This document shows, one piece after another, positions 28,546-35,419 of a stretch of DNA of 59,484 bases. The DNA comes from Thermaceae bacterium (GTDB taxonomy: Bacteria; Deinococcota; Deinococci; Deinococcales; Marinithermaceae): the NCBI GenBank assembly GCA_026985615.1, contig JALSQD010000013.1, forward strand, positions 1 to 59,484, read 5' to 3'. The translations under genes and the position numbers were made by a program. Position 1 is the first letter of the stretch. Every line of letters begins with the position of its first letter. Under the pieces are notes generated by a model that was not told the DNA's origin, made no database searches, and was given only the letters and a program-made list of their open reading frames with translations.

Positions 28546-29198
28546 TCCACGAGCGCGGCCCCAAGGCCGCCAAGGGCGACGAAGCCTAGCGTCACTGGGT
28601 CGGCCGTGGGGTTGGCGTAGATCCAGTAGGCCGTCAGCGCGAAGGTGGCCACGCTGGTCAGCTTGAGCAGCAGTCTGGTCACGCCGCTCTTGCGCGCGGC
28701 CGGCGCGGCCGCGGCTGGCTCGTCGGTGGCGTAGGCCTCGGCCGGGGCCACCGGCTCCTCCGGAGGCGTGATCGGCGGGGGGAGGTCGGCTTCCTCCTCC
28801 AAGGTCACCGGTTCGGTATCCGCGGCAGGCGGCTCGGGGGCCGGCGGCGCCTCCGCAGGCTCGGGCGGCGGCGGAGATGGCGGGGCCGCGCTTGCGGTGG
28901 CCGTCTTCTGCCGGGCCACAAAGGTCTTGACCGACTCGAAGAAGAGGCGGAGTTCGTCTACCTGGAAGGCGCGCACGGGCGCCTCGATCAGCGGTGCGGA
29001 CTCGCCCATGACGAGCAGCGTGCCCCCCTTGCCCCCCACCACCTTCTTGATCTCGCTCAGGGGTGCGCGCTGGACGCCGTCCGCACCGATGAAGAAGAGC
29101 TCGGAGTTCGTGAGTGCGAGTAGCCCGTCCGCGCCCTCGAGCTGTGAGACGACCTCGTCTTGGGTAAGTTCCCGAAGCCTTTCCTGATATTCGCTCAT
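28524..29198 (-). CDS. Membrane protein with PH-like head and Pro/Glu linker, function unknown
   Basis: 224 aa from the chosen ATG. The N-terminal ~105 residues look like a small PH-like beta domain (GADGLLALTNSELFFIGADG, SEIKKVVGGKGGTLLVMG). A long Pro/Ala/Glu linker follows, then a basic patch and two C-terminal transmembrane helices (LTSVATFALTAYWIYANP, TLGFVALGGLGAALVEW). TAGAAT (29209-29214) ends 10 nt before the ATG. It overlaps comEA by 22 nt and may share its transcript. No named family. Confidence 0.65.
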   Translation of the reverse strand: MSEYQERLRELTQDEVVSQLEGADGLLALTNSELFFIGADGVQRAPLSEIKKVVGGKGGTLLVMGESAPLIEAPVRAFQVDELRLFFESVKTFVARQKTATASAAPPSPPPPEPAEAPPAPEPPAADTEPVTLEEEADLPPPITPPEEPVAPAEAYATDEPAAAAPAARKSGVTRLLLKLTSVATFALTAYWIYANPTADPVTLGFVALGGLGAALVEWHVSNL

Positions 29199-29276
29199 AT
29201 TGCTACACATTCTACCCGATCCGCCGTTCCGGGCGCGCGAATGCGCGCGTGGGGGGGCGTCGGGTATGGTGAGGGC

Positions 29277-29471
29277 ATGAAAGACGTGCATTTCCGCCTC
29301 GTGACGGGTACCGATCCCGAACTCTTCGAAGAGCGCCTCAACCACGTGGTTTCGGAACTCCCCGAGGACGCCATTATCGTCGACATCCTCTTCTCCACCG
29401 CCCACTCCGGCCGGGTCGCGGAGTACTCGGCGCTGATCTACTACAAGGAAGTCGAGCCGTGGAAGGATTGA
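29277..29471 (+). CDS. Small Cse60/DUF2758-like protein
   Basis: 64 aa. FRLVTGTDPELFEERLNHVV followed by IIVDILFSTAH and YSALIYYKE recalls the Cse60/DUF2758 pattern (short acidic helix, then VDI-strand and YSAxIxY). The function of that family is not established; the name comes from Bacillus sporulation, which does not occur here. TATGGT ends exactly 6 nt before the ATG. It overlaps the next gene by 13 nt. Confidence 0.55.
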   Translation: MKDVHFRLVTGTDPELFEERLNHVVSELPEDAIIVDILFSTAHSGRVAEYSALIYYKEVEPWKD

Positions 29472-30649
29472 GGCTCGAGGTCCTGGGAGTCACGCCCGAG
29501 CTGCCGCCCTCGCCCGGGGCGGAGCTGGTTCTCTATCTGGTCGCGCGTCCGGGCTGGCGCGGGCGCGAGGAGCTGGGCCGCTTGCTCGGCGACGTGGACG
29601 CTGCGGTCGCGGCGGTGCGCGCCAGCCCTTACAGCCCCTACCTCGACGAGGAGGGCGGCCGGCTGCAGCTGCGTGCCAGCAGCGACCTGCTCGACTTCTG
29701 GCAGGACGCCTACCGCGACTGGGCGAAGACCGCGGAGCGCTACGGCGTCTTCGCCGAGGGGTTCACGAGCCCGCTATCGGCCTTCCGAGAATGGCTCGAG
29801 GGCGAGCGCCGCGAGATCCTGCGGGCGCTGTGGGGAACCGCGGTGGGCAAGGCCAGTGCCCTGCTCGACCAGGGCGGTCGCGACGCGGCGCTGGCCCTGC
29901 TCGCGGGGGCGGAGGACGTCTACCCACTCGAACCTGCCTCGGCGCTCGACCTCGCCGACGTATACTGGCGGGCGCGCCGGCCCGCCGACACCGCCCGGGT
30001 GATCGCGGCGGTAATGGACGCGATCCCCGAGAAGTACCGCGACCGCGCCCGCCTCAACCTGGCGGCGGCGCGCCTGCGCGCGGGTGAGGACGAGGAGGCG
30101 CTGGCGCTTTTGCGCGCGCTCGAGGCCGAGGGGGGCGAGGTCGGCCCCTGGGCCGGGGTGCACCGCGGCAGCCACGCGGTCCTCAGCGGCGACGCCGAAC
30201 TGGCCCTGCGGCTGGCCGACGAGGCCTACGCAGCGGCCGAGGCCGCGACCGACGGCGAGCTGGCGATTGCCGCGCTGATGCTGAAGGGTGAGGCCCTTAC
30301 CGCGCTCGGCCGGCCCAAGGAGGCCACCCACGCGCTGGGCGAAGCGCTGGGGATCCATGAGGCCATGGGGCGCAGCTTCTCGCCGGTGGCGCTGGCGCTG
30401 CTGGCCGAGGCCCACGCCGCCTGGGGCTACGCCGACAAGGCCCGCGAGCTGGCCGAGAAGGCCTTCCGCGAGGCCCGGGCCCAGCGCGACCCCTATGCTG
30501 CCAGCCGCGCGCTCTGGGCGCTCTACCGGACCACGGGTGAGACCGGCTACGCCGAGATGGCCCGGCGCGAGGCGGCCGAGGCGGGACACGCGCCTTGGCG
30601 GCGGTACCTGGAGGTACGAGGAAACGCGGGCAGGAAAGATAACCAATAA
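29459..30649 (+). CDS. TPR/BTAD-like repeat protein
   Basis: 396 aa, no signal peptide. An N-terminal region (RLEVLGVTPELPPSPGAELVLYL) resembles the start of SARP/BTAD transcriptional activators. Helical TPR-like repeats follow (GKASALLDQGGRDAALALL, ALDLADVYWRARRPADTARV, ARLNLAAARLRAGEDEEALAL, ALMLKGEALTALGRPKEATH). No clear DNA-binding helix is seen, so a regulatory role is only a guess. GTG start inside the previous gene. Confidence 0.6.
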   Translation: MEGLRLEVLGVTPELPPSPGAELVLYLVARPGWRGREELGRLLGDVDAAVAAVRASPYSPYLDEEGGRLQLRASSDLLDFWQDAYRDWAKTAERYGVFAEGFTSPLSAFREWLEGERREILRALWGTAVGKASALLDQGGRDAALALLAGAEDVYPLEPASALDLADVYWRARRPADTARVIAAVMDAIPEKYRDRARLNLAAARLRAGEDEEALALLRALEAEGGEVGPWAGVHRGSHAVLSGDAELALRLADEAYAAAEAATDGELAIAALMLKGEALTALGRPKEATHALGEALGIHEAMGRSFSPVALALLAEAHAAWGYADKARELAEKAFREARAQRDPYAASRALWALYRTTGETGYAEMARREAAEAGHAPWRRYLEVRGNAGRKDNQ

Positions 30650-30664
30650 AACCGACCGGAATAC

Positions 30665-30694
30665 TTGACATTTAGCCGGCCGGCCCCGTAGCGT
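30665..30694 (+). promoter_or_regulatory. Leaderless promoter for the FTR1-like permease
   Basis: A consensus -35 TTGACA (30665-30670), an 18-bp spacer and -10 TAGCGT (30689-30694); the ATG follows after 6 nt. Confidence 0.7.
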
Positions 30695-30700
30695 TAGGGC

Positions 30701-31576
30701 ATGGACCGACGGAACGTCTTGCAGCCGCTTCTGGGCGGGGCCGCCTTCGCCAACGTGGCATGGGCTCAGGGCGCGGGTTGGGGTTGGGGCGCGGTGAGCG
30801 GGGCGTCCATCATCGTGCGGGAAGGACTGGAGGCGGCGCTGGTGCTGGGCGCGGTGGCCGCTTACCTGCGAGCTGCGGGCACGGGTGCGCGGCTGATGCG
30901 CGGGCTCTGGGGCGGCGTGATCGCAGCGCTGGTAAGCAGCGCTGCGGCCTGGTGGCTGGCCAAGGGGCTGCTGGGGGCCGGGGAGGCGCGGTTGGAGGCG
31001 CTCGAGGGGTGGACCGCACTGCTGGCTGCGGCGGTGCTCTTCTTCGTGATCGGCGGGCTTTTCCACCAGGCCTACGCTGCCGACTGGACCGAGCGGATGC
31101 GGGCGCGGGCACGCCAGGCCGCAGCCCGCGGCTCGGTGCTGGGGCTCGCGGTGCTGGGGTTCTTGGTGGTATTCCGCGAGGGGTTCGAGACCGTGCTCTT
31201 CGTACGGGTGCTGCTCGCTCAGGCGCCCGCGGACGCCGTAGGGGCGGGCGTCTTGCTGGGGGCGCTCCTCACCGCGGTCTTGGTGCTGGCGCTGGCGCGT
31301 GGAGGGGCGCGGCTTCCGCTGCGGGCGGTCTTCCGGATCTCGGGCTGGCTGCTGCTCGCCCTGGCGCTCAGCTTTATCGGTCACGGCGTTCACGAGCTGC
31401 AGGAGGCAGGGATCTTTTCCGAGACCCCCTGGTGGGAGGAAGCGCTGGACACTACGCCGCTGCGCTGGCTGGGGCTGCGCGGCACCCTGGAGACGCTGGC
31501 TGCGCAAGCGGTCTACCTGCTGCTCGTGGCCGCGGTCTTCGTACTGGGTCGGCGGCGCGCGCGTTTGGCGGCCTGA
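30701..31576 (+). CDS. FTR1-family high-affinity iron permease
   Basis: 291 aa, seven predicted membrane helices. The two REXXE iron-binding motifs that define FTR1/EfeU are present: SIIVREGLEAALVLG (about residue 40) and VVFREGFETVLFVRVLL (about 160). The N-terminus before helix 1 (LLGGAAFANVAWAQG) looks like a signal peptide. No partner EfeO/EfeB gene is adjacent. It has its own strong leaderless promoter. Confidence 0.88.
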   Translation: MDRRNVLQPLLGGAAFANVAWAQGAGWGWGAVSGASIIVREGLEAALVLGAVAAYLRAAGTGARLMRGLWGGVIAALVSSAAAWWLAKGLLGAGEARLEALEGWTALLAAAVLFFVIGGLFHQAYAADWTERMRARARQAAARGSVLGLAVLGFLVVFREGFETVLFVRVLLAQAPADAVGAGVLLGALLTAVLVLALARGGARLPLRAVFRISGWLLLALALSFIGHGVHELQEAGIFSETPWWEEALDTTPLRWLGLRGTLETLAAQAVYLLLVAAVFVLGRRRARLAA

Positions 31577-31588
31577 GGGCGGCGGGGC

Positions 31589-31594
31589 TAAAAT
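31589..31594 (+). promoter_or_regulatory. -10 box of the leaderless polyprenyl synthase gene
   Basis: TAAAAT followed by 6 nt (GGGTGC) and the GTG start; no SD is present. Confidence 0.5.
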
Positions 31595-31600
31595 GGGTGC

Positions 31601-32587
31601 GTGGCCCCGATCGCTCGTGAGATCCAGCGCGTCTTGCTTGCGGCGCTTCCCGATCCCGCCGCCGAGCGGCCGGAGCTGGCAGAATACGCCCGGCTCCTGC
31701 GCGACTACCCCGAGCGGGGGGGCAAGATGCTGCGCGGCCAGCTGGTGGTGCTCGTCGCGCGCGCACACGGCGACGACAGCGCGGCGCTCGAGGTGGCCGC
31801 AGCGCTCGAGCTCTTCCAGAACTGGGTGTTGATCCACGACGACATCGAGGACGACTCCGACGAGCGCCGCGGCCGCCCGGCGCTGCATCGGATCGTGCCC
31901 ATGCCGCTAGCGCTCAACGCCGGCGACGCCCTGCACGCGGCGATGTGGCGCTTGCTGGTCGAGGCTGGAGCCCGCCGCAAGGTGATGGCCGAGTTCGTTA
32001 CGTTGGTGGAGCGCACCGCCAGCGGCCAGCACCTCGACCTGACCTGGGCACTCGAGGGCCGCTTCGACCTCACCCCCGACGACTACCTGGCCATGGTGGA
32101 GCGCAAGGCGGCCTATTACACCGGCGTCGCACCCTTGCGGTTGGGGGCGTTGGCGGCGGGGACGCTGCCCCACCCGGTCTTCGCCAGCGCGGGGCTCGAG
32201 CTGGGCGTGGCCTTCCAGATCGTCGACGACGTGCTCAACCTCGAGGGCGGCTCCGAGGCCTACGGCAAGGAGACCGCCGGCGACCTGTGGGAGGGCAAGC
32301 GCACCCTGATCCTGCTCGACTGGATGGCGCAGGCGAGCCCCGCTGAGCGCGCCCGCGCCGAAGCGCTCCTGCGCCGGCCGCGAGCCGAGAAAGACCAGGA
32401 AGAAGTGGCCTGGCTGCACGGGCGCCTGCTCGCGTCGGGGGCGGTGGCGCGCGCCCGCGAGCGCGCCGAGGCGATGGCCCGCCAGGCGCTCGAGCGCCTG
32501 GAGCCGGTCTTCGCCGAGCTCCCCGACCAGGAAGCGGCTGCCGAGGCCCTCGCGCTCTTGCGCGCGCTGGTTTGGCGCCGGGCCTGA
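31601..32587 (+). CDS. Polyprenyl (geranylgeranyl/farnesyl-type) diphosphate synthase
   Basis: 328 aa trans-prenyl transferase. The first Asp-rich motif is LIHDDIEDDSDERRG and the second FQIVDDVLNLEG; GGKMLRGQL and YYTGVAPLRLGALAAG are family blocks. It elongates IPP onto allylic diphosphates for carotenoids, quinones or lipid carriers. Chain length cannot be set with confidence from the residues before the first motif (ALELFQNWVLIHDD). Confidence 0.9.
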   Translation: MAPIAREIQRVLLAALPDPAAERPELAEYARLLRDYPERGGKMLRGQLVVLVARAHGDDSAALEVAAALELFQNWVLIHDDIEDDSDERRGRPALHRIVPMPLALNAGDALHAAMWRLLVEAGARRKVMAEFVTLVERTASGQHLDLTWALEGRFDLTPDDYLAMVERKAAYYTGVAPLRLGALAAGTLPHPVFASAGLELGVAFQIVDDVLNLEGGSEAYGKETAGDLWEGKRTLILLDWMAQASPAERARAEALLRRPRAEKDQEEVAWLHGRLLASGAVARARERAEAMARQALERLEPVFAELPDQEAAAEALALLRALVWRRA

Positions 32588-32614
32588 ACGTGGCGCATCC
32601 CCCCTTCCGCGCCG

Positions 32615-32620
32615 TATCCT
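32615..32620 (+). promoter_or_regulatory. -10 box of leaderless ppa
   Basis: TATCCT, then 6 nt (AAGGGC), then the ATG of ppa. Confidence 0.5.
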
Positions 32621-32626
32621 AAGGGC

Positions 32627-33157
32627 ATGGCCAACCTGCACGACATCCCCATCGGCAAGAGCGCACCCGGCGTGGTGCACATGGTCGTCGAGGTGCCCCA
32701 CGGCTCGGCGAACAAGTACGAGTTTGACGAGGACACCGGTATGGTCAAGCTCGACCGCGTCCTCCCCGGGGCCCAGTTCTACCCGGGCGACTACGGCTTC
32801 ATTCCCCAGACGCTCGCCGAGGACGGCGACCCGCTGGACGGGCTCATCCTCTCCAGCTTCCCGTTGCTTCCGGGCGTGCTGGTGGAGGCCCGGGTGGTGG
32901 GGCTATTGCACATGGAGGACGAGAAGGGACCCGACTCCAAGGTACTCGCGGTGGTCGCCGAGGACCCGCGCCTCGACCACATCCAGGACCTGGACGACGT
33001 GCCCCAGGGCAAGCGCGATGAGATTGCCAACTTCTTCGAGACCTACAAGGCGCTCGAGGCGAAGAAGGGCAAGTGGGTCAAGGTCACCGGATGGGCCGGG
33101 CGCGAGGCCGCGGTGGCCGAGGTGGAAGCCTGCATGAAGCGTTACGGCGAGCGCTGA
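32627..33157 (+). CDS. ppa: Inorganic pyrophosphatase
   Basis: 176 aa, family I. FYPGDYGFIPQTLAEDGDPLDGLIL contains the signature DGDPLD metal-binding Asp residues; VEVPHGSANKYEFDEDTGMVKLDRVL is the typical N-terminus. It hydrolyses the PPi released by biosynthesis in the cytoplasm. It is followed by a strong hairpin. Confidence 0.97.
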   Translation: MANLHDIPIGKSAPGVVHMVVEVPHGSANKYEFDEDTGMVKLDRVLPGAQFYPGDYGFIPQTLAEDGDPLDGLILSSFPLLPGVLVEARVVGLLHMEDEKGPDSKVLAVVAEDPRLDHIQDLDDVPQGKRDEIANFFETYKALEAKKGKWVKVTGWAGREAAVAEVEACMKRYGER

Positions 33158-33176
33158 GCGCGCTCGCCGCCACCGA

Positions 33177-33196
33177 CCCCCGGCTTAGGCCGGGGG
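33177..33196. terminator. Terminator between ppa and the isochorismatase-like gene
   Basis: CCCCCGGC-TTAG-GCCGGGGG followed on the plus strand by TTAGTTTT. It also abuts the stop of the convergent gene, so it can serve both. Confidence 0.8.
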
Positions 33197-33790
33197 TTAG
33201 TTTTCGAAGTGGACGCCCGCGGCCCGGGTGATGGTGCCGCGGTAGAGGAAGTTCACCTGGCGCAGCGCCGCGGCGTGGTCGAAGGGGGTAAGGGCGCTGG
33301 TGGCGTCGGCGGGAAGTACCACCTCGAACCAGCGCAGCGCCGCCGAGCCGGCGGTGTGGAGCACGCAGATGTTGGCTACGGTGCCCACCACCACGACCCG
33401 GCGTACGCCCCAGACGCGCAAGAGGTGCTCGAGCGGCGTGCCGTAGAAAGCGTCGTAGCGGAGCTTGTGGATGCGCGTTTCTCCGGGTAGGGGCGCTAGC
33501 TCCTCCACGATCTCGGCGCCCCAGCTTCCGGCCACCGCGTGCCGGGGCCAGAGCGCGAACTCAGGATCGTCCTCGGCGTGCCAGTCCTGGGTGAAGACCA
33601 CCCGCGCGCCCGCTGCCCGGGCGCGCGCCAGCAGCTCGCGGATCGCGGGCACCGTCTTGGGAGCGTCGGGAACGAAGAGCGCTCCTTCAGGGTGGACGAA
33701 GTCGTTTTGCATGTCCACCACGATGAGGGCGGTCTCGCTTGCGGGCAGCCGCACCGCCTCGGTCCGGGGAGTTTCGGGGACCTCGATCAT
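33197..33790 (-). CDS. Isochorismatase/nicotinamidase-family cysteine hydrolase
   Basis: 197 aa. The catalytic triad is visible: Asp in LIVVDMQNDFVHPEG, Lys in RIHKLRYDAFYGTPL and Cys in VGTVANICVLHTAGSA. FTQDWHAEDDPEF supplies likely metal ligands. Length and motifs fit a nicotinamidase-like amidase more than a true isochorismatase, but the substrate is unproven. SD GGGAGGTG precedes the ATG. Confidence 0.85.
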   Translation of the reverse strand: MIEVPETPRTEAVRLPASETALIVVDMQNDFVHPEGALFVPDAPKTVPAIRELLARARAAGARVVFTQDWHAEDDPEFALWPRHAVAGSWGAEIVEELAPLPGETRIHKLRYDAFYGTPLEHLLRVWGVRRVVVVGTVANICVLHTAGSAALRWFEVVLPADATSALTPFDHAAALRQVNFLYRGTITRAAGVHFEN

Positions 33791-33815
33791 CTCGGGCGCA
33801 CCTCCCGCCCGCAGC

Positions 33816-34430
33816 CTACACCCGCCCCCAGCGATGGACGAGGCCCCGGGCAGCCGGGAGCAGCCCCGCGGCTAGCAGGGCCTTGAGAAGGTCGCCGGCG
33901 AGGAAGGGGTAGAGCCCCATGGCGAGCAGCTCGCTGAGCCCGACGCCGCGCCCCGCGGCCGCGAGCCAGGCGGCCAGGCCGGCGAGGCCGAGGGCGTAGA
34001 TGACCGCGCTGGCGGCCAACATGGCCGCGAGTGCGGTCGGGAAGCGGCGGTCCGAGCCGAAGCGCTCGACCAGCGCTCCCGTCAGCCCGGCCGCGAGCGG
34101 GAAGGCGAGCAGGTAGCCGCCGCTGGGCCCGAGGAGCCAGCCGGGCCCGGCTCCGCCGCCGGCGAAGACGGGCAGCCCCGCCGTGCCCGCGGCCAGGTAG
34201 ACCACCAGCGTCTGCGCGCCCAGGCGGCGCCCCAGCGCCGCGCCCACGAGCAGCACGCCCAGCGTCTGCCCCGTGACCGGCACGGGCGTCCAGGGCAGGC
34301 GCACCGCGGCCTGGGCCAGCAGCGCTACGAAGGCCGCCCCAAGCGCAACCGCGAGCGCCCTGCGGGTCGCGGTGTCGAGGGGGAAAGTTGCGGGTATCAG
34401 GGCCGTGTGTTCCAGCGTCCTCGTGTTCAT
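33816..34430 (-). CDS. bioY: Biotin transporter BioY (ECF S-component)
   Basis: 204 aa, about six membrane helices. The biotin-pocket blocks are VPVTGQTLGVLLVGAALGRRLG and GTAGLPVFAGGGAGPGWLLGPSGGYLLAFPLAA, and the C-terminal FLAGDLLKALLAAGL is typical. The ATG overlaps the birA stop as ATGA (SD GGAGG), which excludes the in-frame starts further upstream. It imports biotin with an ECF A/T module encoded elsewhere. Confidence 0.93.
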   Translation of the reverse strand: MNTRTLEHTALIPATFPLDTATRRALAVALGAAFVALLAQAAVRLPWTPVPVTGQTLGVLLVGAALGRRLGAQTLVVYLAAGTAGLPVFAGGGAGPGWLLGPSGGYLLAFPLAAGLTGALVERFGSDRRFPTALAAMLAASAVIYALGLAGLAAWLAAAGRGVGLSELLAMGLYPFLAGDLLKALLAAGLLPAARGLVHRWGRV

Positions 34431-35341
34431 GACCATCCTCCAATCCACTCCACGTCGCCCGCGCCCACGCGCGCGCGACGACCCTGCCGGGTCCGCACCA
34501 CCAGGGTGCCGTCGGGCTCGAGCACCTCGGCGGTGCCTTCCACCACCCCGCCGGGGGCGTTCACGCGCACCGCCCGTCCCAGGGTGAGGTCGTGCGCGCG
34601 CCAGGCGGCCAGCACCGCCTCAGCGTCGTCCACCCCGGCGTAGAGGGGCTCGAACTCGGCCAGAAAGCGCGCCAGTACATCGGCGCGGCCGGTCGGGGCG
34701 TAGTCCGCGAGCCCCGCGCCCTCCGGCACCGGCGGCGGGTCGAAGTTGAGCCCCACCCCCAGCACCAGGTAGCGCACCTCTTCACCCCGCAGGTCGGCCT
34801 CCATCAGGATGCCGGCGAGCTTGCGACCATCGGGGGCGAGCAGGTCGTTGGGCCACTTGAGCCCGCCTGCCCCGGCGGCGCGGGCCAGCGCCGCGCTCGC
34901 CGCGAGCGAGACGCGGGGTAGCGCCGCGAGGGGAAGCTGGGGGCGCAGCAGCAGCGAGAAGTAAAGGCCGCCCTTGGGGCTGAGCCAGCTGCGACCGCGG
35001 CGGCCGCGGCCGGCGGTTTGGGCTTCAGCCACCACCAGCCGCCCCTCGGGCGCGCCCGCCTCGGCCATCGCACGCAGCGCGTCCTGGGTCGAGCCCACCT
35101 CGGCGAGGTAGTAAACCCGCTCGAACAGCGGGCCGCGGTAGCGCCGCGCCAACGGCCGCGGCGCCGGCGCGCCTTCCCGCCAGCGGTAGCCGCGCGCGCT
35201 CGAGAGCACCGGGTAGCCGAGCGCGCGCATGCGGGCGATACGCTTGTGCACCGCCACCCGGCTCACGCCCAGGCGCGCGGCCAGCGCTTCGCCGCTCTGA
35301 GCCGCCTCGTCGAGCTCCCAGGTGAGCACGTCGGGTTCCAC
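34427..35341 (-). CDS. birA: Bifunctional biotin-protein ligase / biotin repressor
   Basis: 304 aa. The N-terminal winged HTH (about 15-55: SGEALAARLGVSRVAVHKRIARMRALGY) is present, so this is a repressor-type BirA. The ligase core has YYLAEVGSTQDALRAM, the ATP/biotin loop TAGRGRRGRSWLSPKGGLYFSLLL and KWPNDLL; a C-terminal SH3-like domain ends the protein. It biotinylates carboxylase subunits and, with biotinyl-AMP, represses bioY-birA. Its GTG start lies against a BirA-like operator. Confidence 0.94.
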   Translation of the reverse strand: MEPDVLTWELDEAAQSGEALAARLGVSRVAVHKRIARMRALGYPVLSSARGYRWREGAPAPRPLARRYRGPLFERVYYLAEVGSTQDALRAMAEAGAPEGRLVVAEAQTAGRGRRGRSWLSPKGGLYFSLLLRPQLPLAALPRVSLAASAALARAAGAGGLKWPNDLLAPDGRKLAGILMEADLRGEEVRYLVLGVGLNFDPPPVPEGAGLADYAPTGRADVLARFLAEFEPLYAGVDDAEAVLAAWRAHDLTLGRAVRVNAPGGVVEGTAEVLEPDGTLVVRTRQGRRARVGAGDVEWIGGWS

Positions 35342-35373
35342 CGTTAATCAGTATGTCGTGGTGGGGTTAACGC
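35341..35373. promoter_or_regulatory. BirA-type operator at the birA start
   Basis: CCGTTAATC, 15 bp, GGTTAACGC: an imperfect inverted repeat close to the bacterial BirA consensus (TTGTTAACC-N15-GGTTAACAA style). It overlaps a minus-strand promoter candidate (TTGCAG-17-CATACT) and touches the birA GTG, which predicts autoregulation. The TPR gene on the other side begins 47 bp away. Confidence 0.65.
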
Positions 35374-35407
35374 TGCAACCTCCCACGCGGCCTTCACACG
35401 CCACCGG

Positions 35408-35413
35408 TACACT
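35408..35413 (+). promoter_or_regulatory. -10 box of the leaderless exported TPR gene
   Basis: TACACT followed by 6 nt (TTGGTT) and the ATG at 35420; this spacing decides the start in favour of 35420 over a TTG at 35414. Confidence 0.5.
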
Positions 35414-35419
35414 TTGGTT

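Noticed and set aside
29774..31888. Long minus-strand open frame of 704 codons
   Set aside because: It is antisense to the TPR, FTR1-like and prenyl synthase genes, with low-complexity Gln/Arg/Pro content; typical of GC-rich antisense frames.
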